Assembly (NCBI RefSeq): GCF_014646055.1
Contig: NZ_BMMS01000016.1
Coordinates: 1 to 64,000, forward strand
Source of the DNA: Wenjunlia tyrosinilytica
GTDB lineage: Bacteria > Actinomycetota > Actinomycetes > Streptomycetales > Streptomycetaceae
Length of the DNA stretch: 64,000 nt
Reading direction: 5' to 3'
Positions 20,992-30,568 of this stretch are shown here, piece after piece; the first letter of the stretch is position 1; every line of letters starts with the position of its first letter. Made by a program: the position numbers and the translations under genes. The notes under the pieces were generated by a model, which saw only the letters and a program-made list of their open reading frames with translations, had not been told where the DNA came from and ran no database searches.

Positions 20992-21819
20992 CTAGCGCCC
21001 TTCCCACTTGGGGTCGCGCCTGGCCTTGAACGCCGCGTGGAACTCCGCGTAGTCGCCGCTCTTCATCAGCAGCGCCTGGGTGACGGCCTCGAGCTCCACC
21101 GAGGCGGCCAGCGGCATGTCCAGCTCCTGGGTCAGCAGCGCCTTGGTCTGCTGGTGGGCGAACGCCGGTCCCGTGGCGAGCCGGGCCGCGAGGGCGCCCG
21201 TCGCCTCGTCCAGCCCGTCGTCGTCCACCAACTCGCTCACCAGTCCGTACCGGTCCGCCTCCTCGGCGCCGATGGTGTCGCCGAGCATGAGGAGCTTGGT
21301 GGCGTTGCCGAGCCCGACCAGGCGCGGCAGCAGGTACGCGGCGCCCATGTCCGCGCCGGCGAGGCCCACCTTGGTGAAGAGGAAGGCGAACCGGGCCGAG
21401 CGGGCCACCACCCGGAAGTCCGCGGCCAGCGCCAGCACCGAGCCCGCGCCCGCCGCGATGCCGTGGATCGAGGCGATCACGGGCAGCGGGCACTCGCGCA
21501 CCGCCTTGACCACCTGGCCGGTCATCCGGGTGAAGTCCAGCAGCTCGTCGGGGCGCATCTCCAGCGTGGCCCCGATGATCTCGTCCACGTCCCCGCCCGA
21601 GCAGAAGCCCCGGCCCTGCCCGCGCAGCACCAGCACCCGGGTGTCGCCCCGCTGGGGCAGTTCGAGCAGGAGGTCGCGCAGGTCAGCGTAGGAGTCGAAG
21701 GTGAGCGCGTTGAGCTTGTCCGGTCGGTCGAGGGTGACGGTCACGACGCCGCCCTGCCGCTCGAGGCGGAAGTGCCGCCACTCCTCGGTGAACGGGACCG
21801 ATCCTCGGTAGGGGCTCAT
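20992..21819 (-). CDS. enoyl-CoA hydratase/isomerase family protein
   Basis: 275 residues, crotonase fold: oxyanion-hole segment GQGRGFCSGGDVDE, then IHGIAAGAGSVLALAADF and GADMGAAYLLPRLVG. The usual first catalytic Glu is not evident while an Asp is kept in the second position, as in ring-modifying members of the family, so classical hydration is not assured. It is first in the unit leading to the monooxygenase/reductase 78 bases downstream. The operator copy 25-39 bases before its ATG ties it to the CoA ligase promoter. Confidence 0.85.
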   Translation of the reverse strand: MSPYRGSVPFTEEWRHFRLERQGGVVTVTLDRPDKLNALTFDSYADLRDLLLELPQRGDTRVLVLRGQGRGFCSGGDVDEIIGATLEMRPDELLDFTRMTGQVVKAVRECPLPVIASIHGIAAGAGSVLALAADFRVVARSARFAFLFTKVGLAGADMGAAYLLPRLVGLGNATKLLMLGDTIGAEEADRYGLVSELVDDDGLDEATGALAARLATGPAFAHQQTKALLTQELDMPLAASVELEAVTQALLMKSGDYAEFHAAFKARRDPKWEGR

Positions 21820-21842
21820 GAACGCGAAGGTATCACCGGGAC

Positions 21843-21858
21843 GTGACTGTCGTCACCA
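21843..21858 (-). promoter_or_regulatory. second copy of the cluster operator
   Basis: GTGAC-TGTC-GTCAC, a perfect five-base-arm inverted repeat inside the 15-mer TGACTGTCGTCACCA, identical to 16796-16810. It ends 24 bases before the enoyl-CoA hydratase start, where a bound repressor would block transcription or early elongation. Confidence 0.65.
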
Positions 21859-22030
21859 GTGCGATATAAGCCTGGCGAACGACGTGCGAGAGCCTTCGAC
21901 ACGGGCGGCGACCGCGTGGAACGCTTCCGCCACCGCTGCACCGAGCGGGAGTCCGGCCCGCTCGGGCTCTGACCCGCCCCTCGGGATGCCGCCACAGCTC
22001 GGCGCAGTCAGCGCTCGGCGCGGTCAGACC

Positions 22031-22117
22031 CCGGTCCGTCACAGCCCGGCGCGGTCACAGCCCGGTTCCGTCACAGCCGGTGCCGTCACAGCCCGGTGCC
22101 GTCACAGCCCGGTGCCG
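22031..22117. repeat. 16-bp tandem repeat running into the argF 3' end
   Basis: Five to six copies of a unit close to CCCGGTGCCGTCACAG, the last one inside the final codons of the ornithine carbamoyltransferase gene. The rest of the 282-base gap (21820-22101) holds only GC-rich sequence without a convincing gene. Confidence 0.7.
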
Positions 22118-23118
22118 TCGTCGGCGAGCGTGGCCACGAGGAGCGCCTTGATGGTGTGGAGCCGGTTCTCCGCCTGGTCGAAGACGACGGAGCGGTCGGA
22201 CTCGAAGACCTCGTCGGTGACCTCCAGCGAGGTCAGCCCGGTGCGGGCGTGGAGGTCCCGGGCGATGCTGGTGCCCAGGTCGTGGAAGGCCGGAAGGCAG
22301 TGCATGAACTTCACATCGGCGTTCCCCGTGGCGCGCAGGACGTCCATGGTGACGGCATAGGGCCGCAGAAGCCCGATGCGCTCGTCCCACACCTCCTTGG
22401 GCTCGCCGAGGGAGACCCAGACGTCGGTGTAGACGAAGTCGGCTCCGCGCACCCCGTCCTCCACGTCCTCGGTCAGGGTGACCCGGGCACCGGTCCTCGC
22501 GGCGATGACCCGGGCCTGGTCCACGACTTTCTCGTCGGTCCACAGCTGCTCGGGAGCGACGAGGCGGATGTCGAGGCCGAGCATGGCGCCGGCCACGGCG
22601 AGGGAGTTGCCCATGTTGCTGCGGGCGTCGCCGAGGTAGGCGAGCGTGACCTCGTCGAGCGGCTTTCCGGCGTGCTCGGAGACGGTGAGCATGTCGGCCA
22701 GCATCTGAGTGGGGTGCCAGGCGTCGGTGAGGCCGTTCCACACGGGGACGCCGGCGTATTCGGCCAGTTCCTCCACGACCTCCTGGTCGAAGCCGCGGTA
22801 CTCGATGCCGTCGTACATCCGGCCGAGGACTCGGGCGGTGTCCCTGGTGGACTCCTTGTGCCCCATCTGGGACCCGGCGGGATCGAGGCAGGTCACGGCC
22901 GCGCCCTGGTCGTAGGCGGCGACCTCGAAGGCGCAGCGCGTCCTCGTCGAGGTCTTCTCGAAGATCAACGCGATGTTCCGACCGGTGAGCCGCCGCCGCT
23001 CGGTACCGGCACGCTTCTCCGCCTTGAGCCGGGCCGCGAGGTCGATCAGGAAGCGGAAGTCCTCGGGAGTGAAGTCCAGCTCCTTCAGGAAGCTCCGGCG
23101 GCGCAGATCGACGGGCAT
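22102..23118 (-). CDS. arcB: ornithine carbamoyltransferase, probably catabolic
   Basis: 338 residues. Carbamoyl-phosphate motif STRTR ([13 protein letters not shown]), ornithine motif near DARSNMGNS, and the HCLP loop ([10 protein letters not shown]) are all intact. It interconverts citrulline plus phosphate with ornithine plus carbamoyl phosphate. Position directly after arginine deiminase suggests the catabolic (ArcB) role; an anabolic argF role is not excluded. A 136-base gap with a short inverted repeat and its own AAGGAG site suggest it can be transcribed separately from arcA. Confidence 0.92.
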   Translation of the reverse strand: MPVDLRRRSFLKELDFTPEDFRFLIDLAARLKAEKRAGTERRRLTGRNIALIFEKTSTRTRCAFEVAAYDQGAAVTCLDPAGSQMGHKESTRDTARVLGRMYDGIEYRGFDQEVVEELAEYAGVPVWNGLTDAWHPTQMLADMLTVSEHAGKPLDEVTLAYLGDARSNMGNSLAVAGAMLGLDIRLVAPEQLWTDEKVVDQARVIAARTGARVTLTEDVEDGVRGADFVYTDVWVSLGEPKEVWDERIGLLRPYAVTMDVLRATGNADVKFMHCLPAFHDLGTSIARDLHARTGLTSLEVTDEVFESDRSVVFDQAENRLHTIKALLVATLADDGTGL

Positions 23119-23166
23119 GACTGGTGACTCCTTGCTGCGGAATTACTGAGACCGGAAGTCTATACG

Positions 23167-23177
23167 ATGCTCAGCAT
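23167..23177. promoter_or_regulatory. short inverted repeat upstream of arcB, possible arginine-type box
   Basis: ATGCT-C-AGCAT flanked by AT-rich TATACG and TTATATA, about 50 bases before arcB. It is the only AT-rich stretch in the gap. It loosely resembles ArgR boxes, which are AT-rich inverted repeats; regulator identity is a guess. Confidence 0.3.
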
Positions 23178-23213
23178 TTATATACAGAGCCCCCGGTCTG
23201 TCTCATCCCTCGG

Positions 23214-23259
23214 TCCTCGGGTGCCGAGGGTTCATGTCCTCGGGTGCCGAGGGTTCATG
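23214..23259. repeat. 23-bp perfect tandem duplication at the arcA stop
   Basis: Two adjacent identical 23-base units (23214-23236, 23237-23259), each beginning TCCTCGGGTGCCGAGG and ending TTCATG. The second contains the arcA stop codon (TCA at 23255-23257). Each unit folds as CCTCGG-GTG-CCGAGG, so the duplication doubles a small post-stop hairpin. Confidence 0.85.
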
Positions 23260-24481
23260 GCACGGGGTCCCGCTCGATGGGACAGCTCATGCAGCGCGGG
23301 CCGCCCCTGCCCCGGCCCAGTTCGCTGCCGGGGATCTCGATGACCTCCACCCCGCACTTGCGCAGATGGGTGTTGGTCGTCACATTGCGCTCGTAGGCCA
23401 CCACGACCCCGGGCTCGATCGCGAGGACATTGCAGCCGTCGTCCCACTGCTCGCGCTCGGCGGAGTGCACATCCTGCGTCGCGGCGAGCACCTTGATCCC
23501 GTCCAGTCCCAGCGCGGCGGCGATAGCGCGGTGCATATGCTCCGGCGGGTGGTCGGTGACCTTCAGCTCCTGCTCGCCCGCACCCGGCTCGATGGTGTAC
23601 GAGCGCAGCATGCCGAGCCCCGCGTACTTGGTGAAGGTGTCCCCGTCCACCATGGTCATCACCGTGTCCAGATGCATCAGATGCCTGGCTTTGGGCATGT
23701 CCAGCGCCACGATGCTGCGCGCCGAGCCCTGGCGGAACAACCCCCGCGCCAGCATCTCCACCGCCTGCGGCGTCGTCCGCTCGCTCATGCCGATCAGGAC
23801 CGCGCCATTGCCGATCACCAGCACATCCCCGCCTTCTATCGTGGACGGGTAGGCGTCCTGGCCCTGCGACCAGATGTTGAAGCCGGCGTCCGCGAAGAGC
23901 GGGTGGTGATGGTAGATCGCCTCGAAGTGCACGGTCTCGCGCTGGCGGGCGGGCCAGCGCATGGCGTTGATGCTCACGCCGTCGTAGACCCAGGCCGAGG
24001 TGTCGCGGGTGAACAGGTGGTTGGGCAGCGGCGCCAGCAGGAAGTCGTCCAGGTCCATGACGTGGAAGCGCACCGAGGTCGGCTCACCGGCCCGGTCCAG
24101 GAACTCCCGCTTGGTCATCCCTCCCACGAGGTGGTCGGTCAGGACGTCGGAGGGCAGTCCGGCGAAGACCTCCCGCAGATGGTCCACCGCCAGCGGTCCG
24201 TACTCGTTCTCGTCGAAGACGCGGTCCAGCACGAGATCACGGGCCTTGGGCACATCCATGGCCTCTCTCAGGAGGTCACCGAACAGATGCACCTCGATCC
24301 CGCGGTCCCGCAGGACGTCCGCGAACCCGTCGTGCTCGGCGCGGGCCCGCCGCACCCACAGGACGTCGTCGAAGAGCAGCGCGTCCTTGTTCGTGGGAGT
24401 GAGCCGCTTCAGCTCCAGATCGGGGCGGTGCAGGATCACCCGGCGCAACCGTCCGGCCTCGGAATCGACGTGGAAACCCAT
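23255..24481 (-). CDS. arcA: arginine deiminase
   Basis: 408 residues. Active-site segments [29 protein letters not shown] and the catalytic cysteine in [10 protein letters not shown] near the C-terminus are intact. It hydrolyses arginine to citrulline and ammonia; arcB downstream then yields carbamoyl phosphate for ATP under low oxygen. No carbamate kinase (arcC) or arginine/ornithine antiporter (arcD) is in view. The ATG at 24481 has AAGGA seven bases upstream; the longer open frame runs into the preceding terminator. Confidence 0.95.
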   Translation of the reverse strand: MGFHVDSEAGRLRRVILHRPDLELKRLTPTNKDALLFDDVLWVRRARAEHDGFADVLRDRGIEVHLFGDLLREAMDVPKARDLVLDRVFDENEYGPLAVDHLREVFAGLPSDVLTDHLVGGMTKREFLDRAGEPTSVRFHVMDLDDFLLAPLPNHLFTRDTSAWVYDGVSINAMRWPARQRETVHFEAIYHHHPLFADAGFNIWSQGQDAYPSTIEGGDVLVIGNGAVLIGMSERTTPQAVEMLARGLFRQGSARSIVALDMPKARHLMHLDTVMTMVDGDTFTKYAGLGMLRSYTIEPGAGEQELKVTDHPPEHMHRAIAAALGLDGIKVLAATQDVHSAEREQWDDGCNVLAIEPGVVVAYERNVTTNTHLRKCGVEVIEIPGSELGRGRGGPRCMSCPIERDPVP

Positions 24482-24536
24482 CTGACCATCCTTACCGGGA
24501 TCGGCTGTGCGCGGGAGACGATCAGGACACGTGTCC

Positions 24537-24562
24537 CGGGCGGCGGCCGGGGCCGCCGCCCG
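24537..24562 (-). terminator. terminator between the RNA-repair operon and arcA
   Basis: CGGGCGGCGGCC and GGCCGCCGCCCG are perfect 12-base arms around a GG centre, 12 bases after the pnkp stop. Confidence 0.75.
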
Positions 24563-24573
24563 ACTGGACCCTG

Positions 24574-27303
24574 TCACAAGCGGGGATCGACCGGCTCGGA
24601 TTCGAGTGCGAGCACGGCGAACACCGCCTCGTGGACCCGCCACAGTGGCTCGCCCGCCGCCAGTCTGTCCAGGGCCTCGAGGCCGAGTGCGTACTCGCGC
24701 AGGGCAAGCGAGCGCTTGTGGCCGAGCGAGCGGGACCGCAGCCGTGCCAGGTGCTCGGGCCGGGTGTACTCGGGACCGTAGATGATCCTGAGATACTCCC
24801 TGCCACGGCATTTGATCCCCGGCTGCACTATTCCCCGCTCACCACGGGCGAACCCCTGGAGGGGCTTGACCACCATGCCCTCACCGCCCGCGGTGGTCAG
24901 GTCGAGCCACCACTTCGTCCCGGCCGCCGTGGAGGCGGGGTCGCCGGTGTCCACCGGCAACCGCGCCGTGCGCATGAGCAGAGGCGGTCTGCCGTCGGTG
25001 TGCGCGGCGGCCCGGTCGGCCTCCACCAGCCGGTCGATCCAGGCCAGCTGCTCGTCATGGGGGCCGAGCGCCAGACTGCGCCCGGGGGCCGCCAGGAGCT
25101 GGAACGGTGCCAGGCGCACCCCGTCCAGCCCGTCGACCGTCCAGCAGTAGCGCCGGTAGGCATCCCGGAACGCCGACGCGTCCGCCTCCCGCTCACGCTG
25201 CCGCTCCAGCAGTCCCGCGACCTCGACTCCGCGCTCCGCGGCAGCCTCCAGGGCGGACAGCGCTGCCGGGAAGACCGCCCGCGCCGCCGCCCCCACGGCC
25301 GCGTACTGCTTGCGCAGCAACCCGGACGCCTTGAGCGACCACGGCAGCAACTCGGCGTCGAGCAGGAGCCAGCCGCCGGGGGCGGGCACGGCCGGGGCGG
25401 AGCCGGCGGCCGGGGCGGAGCCGGCGGCCGGGGCGGAGCCGGCGGCCGGGGCGGAGCCGGCGGCCGGGGCGGAGCCGGCGGCCGGGGCGCCCCTACCCGG
25501 GGAGCCCGGAGCCCGGTCGGCGAGCTCTCCCCAGAGGCCGGCTCCGTCGACCGCCCGGCGAAGGCGCGCCAGAACCTCCTCGGTGACCTCCGCGTCGTCG
25601 AAGAACGGTCGGCCGGTGCGCGTGTACACCGCGCCGGTCGTACCGTCCAGGACCCCGAAGCGCTCCCGTGCCGTCTCCGCGTCCCGGCACACGAGCACAA
25701 CGGCCCGCGAGCCCATGTGCTTCTCCTCGCACACCACCCTGGCCACGCCCTCGGCCCGGAAGGCCTCGAACGCCTCGTCCGGGTACTCCAGGAAGCCGTC
25801 CTCCCGCGAGGTGGCGCACGGCGCCATGGTCGGCGGGAGGTACACCAGCCACCGCGGGTCCACGGCGAAGCGGCTCATCACCTCCAGCGCCGCGGCGGCG
25901 TTCTCCTCCCGCACGGCAACGCGGCCGTGCCGCGACGTCTCGACCACGCGCCGCCCGGTCACATCGCCCAGGTCGAGGGGGCGCCCTTCGCTTCCCCCGG
26001 GCGCGTCCGGCACCAGCGGCCGTACCGGCTCGTACCAGACCTTGCGCGCGGGCACGTCGACCAGCTCACGCTCCGGCCAGCGAAGGGCCGTCATCCGCCC
26101 CCCGAAGACGCACCCGGTGTCGAGGCAGATGGTGTTGTTGATCCAGGACGTGCTCGGCACCGGCGTGTGGCCGTAGACCACCGCGGCCCGCCCCCGGTAG
26201 TCCTCGGCCCACGGGTAGCGCACGGGCAAGCCGTACTCGTCGGTCTCACCGGTGGTGTCCCCGTACAGGGCGAACGAGCGCACCCTGCCGGAGGTGCGGC
26301 CGTGGTACTTCTCCGGCAGACCGGCGTGGCAGACCACCAGCCTGCCGCCGTCGAGCACGTAGTGGCTCACCAGCGACTCGATGAACTCGGCCACCTCCGC
26401 CCGGAAACCCTCGCTCTCGACGGCGAGCTGCTCGACGGTCTCGGCGAGACCGTGCGTGTGCTGGACCTTGCGGCCCTTGAGGTAGCGGCCGAGCTTGTTC
26501 TCGTGGTTGCCCGGAACACAGAGCGCGTGCCCCTCGGCCACCATGCCCATCACCAGGCGCAGGACTCCTGGGCTGTCCGGCCCCCGGTCCACCAGGTCCC
26601 CGACGAACACGGCGGTGCGTCCGCCGGGGTGCCGGGCGCCGACCGCCCGCCGTCGCGCGTCCCGGGTGAACTCGTAGCCGAGGCGGGCGAGAAGCGCCTC
26701 CAGCTCCTCCCGGCAGCCGTGGATGTCACCCACGATGTCGAAGGGGCCGGTGAGGTGCCGAAGGTCGTTGTACCGCTTCTCCAGCACGATCTCGGCGGCC
26801 TCGACCTGCTCCACGCTCCGCAGGAGGTGGACCTTACGAAAGCCCTCGCGCTGGAGCGAGGCGATCGAGCGGCGCAGCTCGCGTCGCTGGCGCGGCAGCA
26901 CATGCCCGGGCAGGTCCGCGCGGTCGGGGCGCCCGGCATTGCGCTGCGCGCACACCTTCTCCGGGATGTCGAGCACGATGGCCACGGGCAGCACGTCGTA
27001 CTCACGGGCCAGCGCCACGAGCCGCCGACGGGACTCCGCCTGGACATTGGTCGCGTCCACGACGGTCAGCCGCCCCGCGGCGAGCCTCTTGCCCGCTACG
27101 TAGTGCAGGACCTCGAAGGCGTCCGGCGTCGCCGACTGGTCGTTCTCGTCGTCCGCGACCAGTGCGCGGAAGAAGTCCGAGGACAGGACCTCGGTGGGCG
27201 CGAAGTGGCGCAGCGCGAAGGTGGACTTGCCGGATCCGGTGGTGCCGACGAGGACCACGAGGGACAGGTCGGGCACGCCGAGGGCGGTGCGGTCGCTCGT
27301 CAT
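24574..27303 (-). CDS. pnkp: polynucleotide kinase-phosphatase-ligase of the bacterial RNA repair system
   Basis: 909 residues in three modules. A P-loop kinase at the N-terminus ([10 protein letters not shown] near residue 20) is followed by a metallophosphatase ([23 protein letters not shown]) and a C-terminal ligase adenylyltransferase with motif I EEKHMGSR and motif [11 protein letters not shown]. Bacterial Pnkp heals and seals broken RNA ends, for example ribotoxin-cut tRNA, together with Hen1. The ATG at 27303 overlaps the hen1 stop (ATGA). A five-fold six-residue Ala/Pro/Gly/Ser repeat interrupts the ligase domain before [14 protein letters not shown]. The long open frame upstream is an antisense/out-of-frame extension. 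Confidence 0.92.
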   Translation of the reverse strand: MTSDRTALGVPDLSLVVLVGTTGSGKSTFALRHFAPTEVLSSDFFRALVADDENDQSATPDAFEVLHYVAGKRLAAGRLTVVDATNVQAESRRRLVALAREYDVLPVAIVLDIPEKVCAQRNAGRPDRADLPGHVLPRQRRELRRSIASLQREGFRKVHLLRSVEQVEAAEIVLEKRYNDLRHLTGPFDIVGDIHGCREELEALLARLGYEFTRDARRRAVGARHPGGRTAVFVGDLVDRGPDSPGVLRLVMGMVAEGHALCVPGNHENKLGRYLKGRKVQHTHGLAETVEQLAVESEGFRAEVAEFIESLVSHYVLDGGRLVVCHAGLPEKYHGRTSGRVRSFALYGDTTGETDEYGLPVRYPWAEDYRGRAAVVYGHTPVPSTSWINNTICLDTGCVFGGRMTALRWPERELVDVPARKVWYEPVRPLVPDAPGGSEGRPLDLGDVTGRRVVETSRHGRVAVREENAAAALEVMSRFAVDPRWLVYLPPTMAPCATSREDGFLEYPDEAFEAFRAEGVARVVCEEKHMGSRAVVLVCRDAETARERFGVLDGTTGAVYTRTGRPFFDDAEVTEEVLARLRRAVDGAGLWGELADRAPGSPGRGAPAAGSAPAAGSAPAAGSAPAAGSAPAAGSAPAVPAPGGWLLLDAELLPWSLKASGLLRKQYAAVGAAARAVFPAALSALEAAAERGVEVAGLLERQREREADASAFRDAYRRYCWTVDGLDGVRLAPFQLLAAPGRSLALGPHDEQLAWIDRLVEADRAAAHTDGRPPLLMRTARLPVDTGDPASTAAGTKWWLDLTTAGGEGMVVKPLQGFARGERGIVQPGIKCRGREYLRIIYGPEYTRPEHLARLRSRSLGHKRSLALREYALGLEALDRLAAGEPLWRVHEAVFAVLALESEPVDPRL
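25390..25489. repeat. 18-bp minisatellite inside pnkp
   Basis: Five exact tandem copies of an 18-base unit (GGCCGGGGCGGAGCCGGC) from 25390 to 25479 plus a 10-base partial. The unit length is a multiple of three, so copy-number change only lengthens the APAAGS linker within the ligase domain. Confidence 0.92.
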
Positions 27304-28907
27304 CGTGTGCCCTCCTCTCTCTTGGTGACGGGGGTGACGGGGGTGGTGGTGACGGGGGTGGTGGTGACGGTGCTGGACGGTGCGGTCGCGGAGGGTGCGG
27401 TCGTGGGTGGTGCGGTCGCGGACGGTGCTGTCGTGGACGCGTCGGAGGCGGGCCGGGTGGTCCCATCCGCCGCGGTACGGGTGAACAGGGCCATCTGCGT
27501 GGGCGGTCCTACCTCGGGGTCGTCCGGGCCCACGGGACGCAGCTCGACGCCGTAGCCGTAGCGCCGCCCCACGCGCCTGGCCCAGGCCCCGAACTGCTCG
27601 CGGTCCCACTCGAACCGGTGGTCCGCGTGCCGCACGTGCCCCGCGGGCAGGGACTCCCAGCGCACGTTGTACTCGGCGTTGGGCGTCGTGACCACGACCG
27701 TCCCCGGACGGGCGGCCTTGAACACCGCGTACTCCAGCGCCGGCAGCCTCGGCAGGTCGACATGCTCGATGACCTCGCTGAGCACCGCGGCGTCGTACCC
27801 CTTCAGCCGGGTGTCGGTGTAGGCGAGCGAGCCCTGGATCAGCCGCACCCGTGCCGCCTGCCGCTCCGGCAAACGGTCCAGGCGCAGCCTGCGCGACGCC
27901 TCCTTCAGCGCCCGCACGGACACATCCACTCCGACGACCTCGCTGAACCGGCTCTCCTTCAGCATCGCTCCGACCAGCTGCCCCTGCCCGCAGCCGAGGT
28001 CGAGCACCCTTCCGGCCCCGGCGTCGCGCAGGGCGTCGAGGATGGCCTCGCGCCTGCGCTGCGCCAGCGGGACCGGCTTCTCCTCCGTGTCGGCCGCCTC
28101 GTCCACGGCGTTGTCGAGATCGTCCGCCTCCGTGTCGTCCGCCTCGGCGAGCCGGGCCAGCTCGAGGCGCTCCATCGCCTGCCGGGTCAGCGCCCACCGG
28201 CGGGCCAGATACCGGCGGGTGATCAGCGCCTGCTCCGGGTGCTCGTCGAGCCACCCCTCGCCCGCGCGCAGCAGTTTGTCCACCTCGTCCTCCGCGACCC
28301 AGTAGTGCTTGGCGTCGTCGAGCACCGGCAGGAGCACATACAGATGGCGCAGGGCGTCGGCGACCCTGGCCCGCCCGCTGAGCACCAGCCGCACATAGCG
28401 CGACGGGCCCCACTCGGGGAACCGCTCGTCCAGCACCACGGGTTCGGCCTCGACGGCCCAGCCCAGGGGCTCGAAGAGCCGACGGGCCAGCTCCACCCCG
28501 CCCTTGGCGGGCAGCGCGGGCACCTCGATGCTCAGCGGCAGGGCACGCTCGGCGAGTTCGGGACGGGCCTCGCACCGCCCCTTGAGAGCGCTGGCGAACA
28601 CGGTCCGCAGTGCCACCGCGAGGAGCGACGAGGCGGCGTAGGGGCGGTCGTTGACGTACTGGGCGAGCGCCGAGTCGGGAGCACCGCCGCGGCCCTTGCC
28701 CTTCCCCCTGCGCACCAGGGCGACGGGATCGACGTCCAGCAACAGGGCCGCCGTGCACCGCCGCCGCGACGCCTCCGGGTAGAAGACATACGCCTCGCCG
28801 TAGGACGTGGAGAACCGCTGCGCCTTCTCCGGATGCTTGTGCAGCACGAATCCCAGGTCGGTGGCCGGACTGCTCTCATCACCCGTTGTGCTTATAGTCA
28901 GAAACAC
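27300..28907 (-). CDS. hen1: 3' terminal RNA ribose 2'-O-methyltransferase Hen1
   Basis: 535 residues. The N-terminal half (starting MFLTISTT) is the bacterial Hen1 N-terminal domain that activates Pnkp ligase. The C-terminal half is the methyltransferase with SAM motif LDLGCGQGQL, metal-binding EVIEHVDLPRL and HADHRFEWDR. It marks repaired RNA 3' ends so that the same toxin cannot cut again. The GTG start has no ribosome site, so the mRNA may be leaderless. The last 45 residues are a Thr/Ala/Pro repeat tail beyond the conserved domain, encoded by short tandem repeats. Coupled to pnkp by ATGA overlap. Confidence 0.92.
   Translation of the reverse strand: MFLTISTTGDESSPATDLGFVLHKHPEKAQRFSTSYGEAYVFYPEASRRRCTAALLLDVDPVALVRRGKGKGRGGAPDSALAQYVNDRPYAASSLLAVALRTVFASALKGRCEARPELAERALPLSIEVPALPAKGGVELARRLFEPLGWAVEAEPVVLDERFPEWGPSRYVRLVLSGRARVADALRHLYVLLPVLDDAKHYWVAEDEVDKLLRAGEGWLDEHPEQALITRRYLARRWALTRQAMERLELARLAEADDTEADDLDNAVDEAADTEEKPVPLAQRRREAILDALRDAGAGRVLDLGCGQGQLVGAMLKESRFSEVVGVDVSVRALKEASRRLRLDRLPERQAARVRLIQGSLAYTDTRLKGYDAAVLSEVIEHVDLPRLPALEYAVFKAARPGTVVVTTPNAEYNVRWESLPAGHVRHADHRFEWDREQFGAWARRVGRRYGYGVELRPVGPDDPEVGPPTQMALFTRTAADGTTRPASDASTTAPSATAPPTTAPSATAPSSTVTTTPVTTTPVTPVTKREEGTR
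27379..27438. repeat. 15-bp minisatellite in the hen1 tail
   Basis: Four adjacent 15-base units (27379-27393, 27394-27408, 27409-27423, 27424-27438) related to GGTGCGGTCGCGGAC. They are followed toward the gene end by repeats of GGGGGTGGTGGTGAC (27330-27372). They encode five-residue steps such as TTAPS and ATAPP. Confidence 0.85.
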
Positions 28908-29034
28908 ATGATCGAGTATCGCCGCCGACAGGTCGGCGCCCCAGCGATTTTCCCTCCGTTCCGTTTCCGGACGCCGGTCTCCCGTCGCCCGCCCGGCGGC
29001 GGCGAGCCTCAGAACCCCTCGAGTATCCGGGAAT

Positions 29035-29961
29035 TCACCGGTCCAGCTGTGACTGGACCTCCTGCGAGATCAGCTCCAGGTGGTCCAGGTCGTCGAGGTC
29101 GAGGATCTGGAGATAGAAGCGGCTCGCACCGGCCTCGGCATACCGCCCGATCTTGTCCACCACCTCGGCGGGAGATCCGGCCAGCCCGTTCTCCCGCAGC
29201 TCGGCGGCATCCCGGCCGATCGCCGCCGCCCGGCGGGCCACCTCGGCGTCGTCCCTGCCCACGCAGGCCACCAGCGCGTTGGAGTACACCAGTTCCTCGG
29301 GGCCGCGGCCCCGCTCCTGGACGGCCGCCCGGACACGGGAGAACTGCCGCTTGGTGTCCTCCAGCGAGGCGAAGGGGATGTTGAACTCGTCGGCGTACCG
29401 CGCCGCCAGCTCCGGGGTGCGCCTCGCCCCGTGCCCTCCGATGATCACCGGCACCGTGCCCTGGACAGGCTTCGGCAGGGCGGGTGAGTCCTTGAGGTGG
29501 TAGTACTTCCCGTCGAAGTCGAAGGTCTCGCCGACGGGGGTGCGCCACAGCCCCGTCACGATCGCGAGCTGTTCCTCCAGCCGTCCGAACTTCGCCTTGG
29601 GGAAGGGGATCCCGTATGCGGTGTGCTCCTCCTCGTACCACCCCGCTCCAATTCCCAGCTCGACGCGGCCGCCCGACATCTGGTCCGCCTGCGCCACGGT
29701 GATGGCCAGCACTCCGGGGAGGCGGAAGGTGCCCGCGGTCATCAGCGTGCCCAGCTTGATCCGCTCGGTCTCCCGGGCGAGCCCGGCCAGGGTGATCCAG
29801 GCGTCCGTCGGGCCGGGGAGCCCGTCCGCGGCGCCCATCCGCAGATAGTGGTCCGAGCGGAAGAAGGCATCGAATCCCAGGGATTCGGTCGCCTTGGCCA
29901 CGGCGAGAAGGGTGTCGTAGGAAGCGCCCTGCTGGGGCTCGGTGAAGATTCGAAGGTCCAT
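29035..29961 (-). CDS. LLM-class F420-dependent oxidoreductase
   Basis: 308 residues, luciferase-like (bacterial luciferase TIM barrel) of the TIGR03560 kind: MDLRIFTEPQQGASYDTLL at the start, SDHYLRMG, GGRVELGIGAGWYEEEH, and a C-terminal AGASRFYLQILDLDDL. Such enzymes use deazaflavin F420 in actinomycetes; the substrate is unknown. The ATG at 29961 with AGGA eight bases upstream is preferred to the ATG nine bases earlier. It follows the DUF6099-type gene by 18 bases, suggesting co-transcription. Confidence 0.85.
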   Translation of the reverse strand: MDLRIFTEPQQGASYDTLLAVAKATESLGFDAFFRSDHYLRMGAADGLPGPTDAWITLAGLARETERIKLGTLMTAGTFRLPGVLAITVAQADQMSGGRVELGIGAGWYEEEHTAYGIPFPKAKFGRLEEQLAIVTGLWRTPVGETFDFDGKYYHLKDSPALPKPVQGTVPVIIGGHGARRTPELAARYADEFNIPFASLEDTKRQFSRVRAAVQERGRGPEELVYSNALVACVGRDDAEVARRAAAIGRDAAELRENGLAGSPAEVVDKIGRYAEAGASRFYLQILDLDDLDHLELISQEVQSQLDR

Positions 29962-29979
29962 GCCTCCCATCCTGCCCCG

Positions 29980-30546
29980 TCATCCGAGCACTCCATCCAC
30001 ACGGGTCCGCGCGCCGCCGGTCTCCACACGAGGTCGCGCGCCGTCCGCAGCCTCCGCACCGCTTCGCGAGCCACCGTCCTCGGCCGCCGACTCCTCCCCC
30101 GGCACACCGGGGTCGCCCAGCAGCCGGAGCAGGTCGGCCAGCCGGTCCTTGGAGTCGTCCGCCGCGTCCACCGCGTCGATGCACTGCCAGTACACCGGCT
30201 CGTCCTCCACCGAGCAGGCGACACCGACCAGTGCCACCCCGGCCTCGTCCAGGAGCGCGCGCAGCGCCCGCAGTACGGCGGGGGGATCCTTCACCCCCGT
30301 GAGCCCCAGCGCCCTGACTCTGCCCACCCCGGTGCCCGGGTGGTGCAGCGAGCCGCATGCCTTGCTGCCCGCCTCGGACAGCGCGAACGCCGCCGCCTGT
30401 GTGCCGATCCGCCCGTGCACGGCCAGATGGCTTCCGACCGCCTCCACCAGGGCCTGCGCCTGCCATGCCTCGGCGACGACGTCCTGCACACCGCGCGCCT
30501 GCGCCAGCGCGTGCCGGCCCGCCTCCACAAGCCTCAATGCGTCCAT
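29980..30546 (-). CDS. uncharacterised Streptomyces protein (DUF6099-like)
   Basis: 188 residues, soluble and helix-rich (MDALRLVEAGRHALAQARG, then VVAEAWQAQALVEAVGSHLAV). The C-terminal third is low-complexity and rich in Asp, Gly and Glu. I recall similar proteins annotated as DUF6099 but cannot verify it. The start at 30546 fits the conserved N-terminus; the open frame extends upstream through repetitive sequence and is unlikely to be translated there. Upstream of and probably co-transcribed with the LLM oxidoreductase. Confidence 0.65.
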   Translation of the reverse strand: MDALRLVEAGRHALAQARGVQDVVAEAWQAQALVEAVGSHLAVHGRIGTQAAAFALSEAGSKACGSLHHPGTGVGRVRALGLTGVKDPPAVLRALRALLDEAGVALVGVACSVEDEPVYWQCIDAVDAADDSKDRLADLLRLLGDPGVPGEESAAEDGGSRSGAEAADGARPRVETGGARTRVDGVLG

Positions 30547-30568
30547 GGGCTTTCCTTCCCCCGTGTCC

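Noticed and set aside
24631-27555. A 974-codon plus-strand open frame opposite pnkp
   Set aside because: Low-information shadow of the RNA-repair gene, without recognisable motifs.
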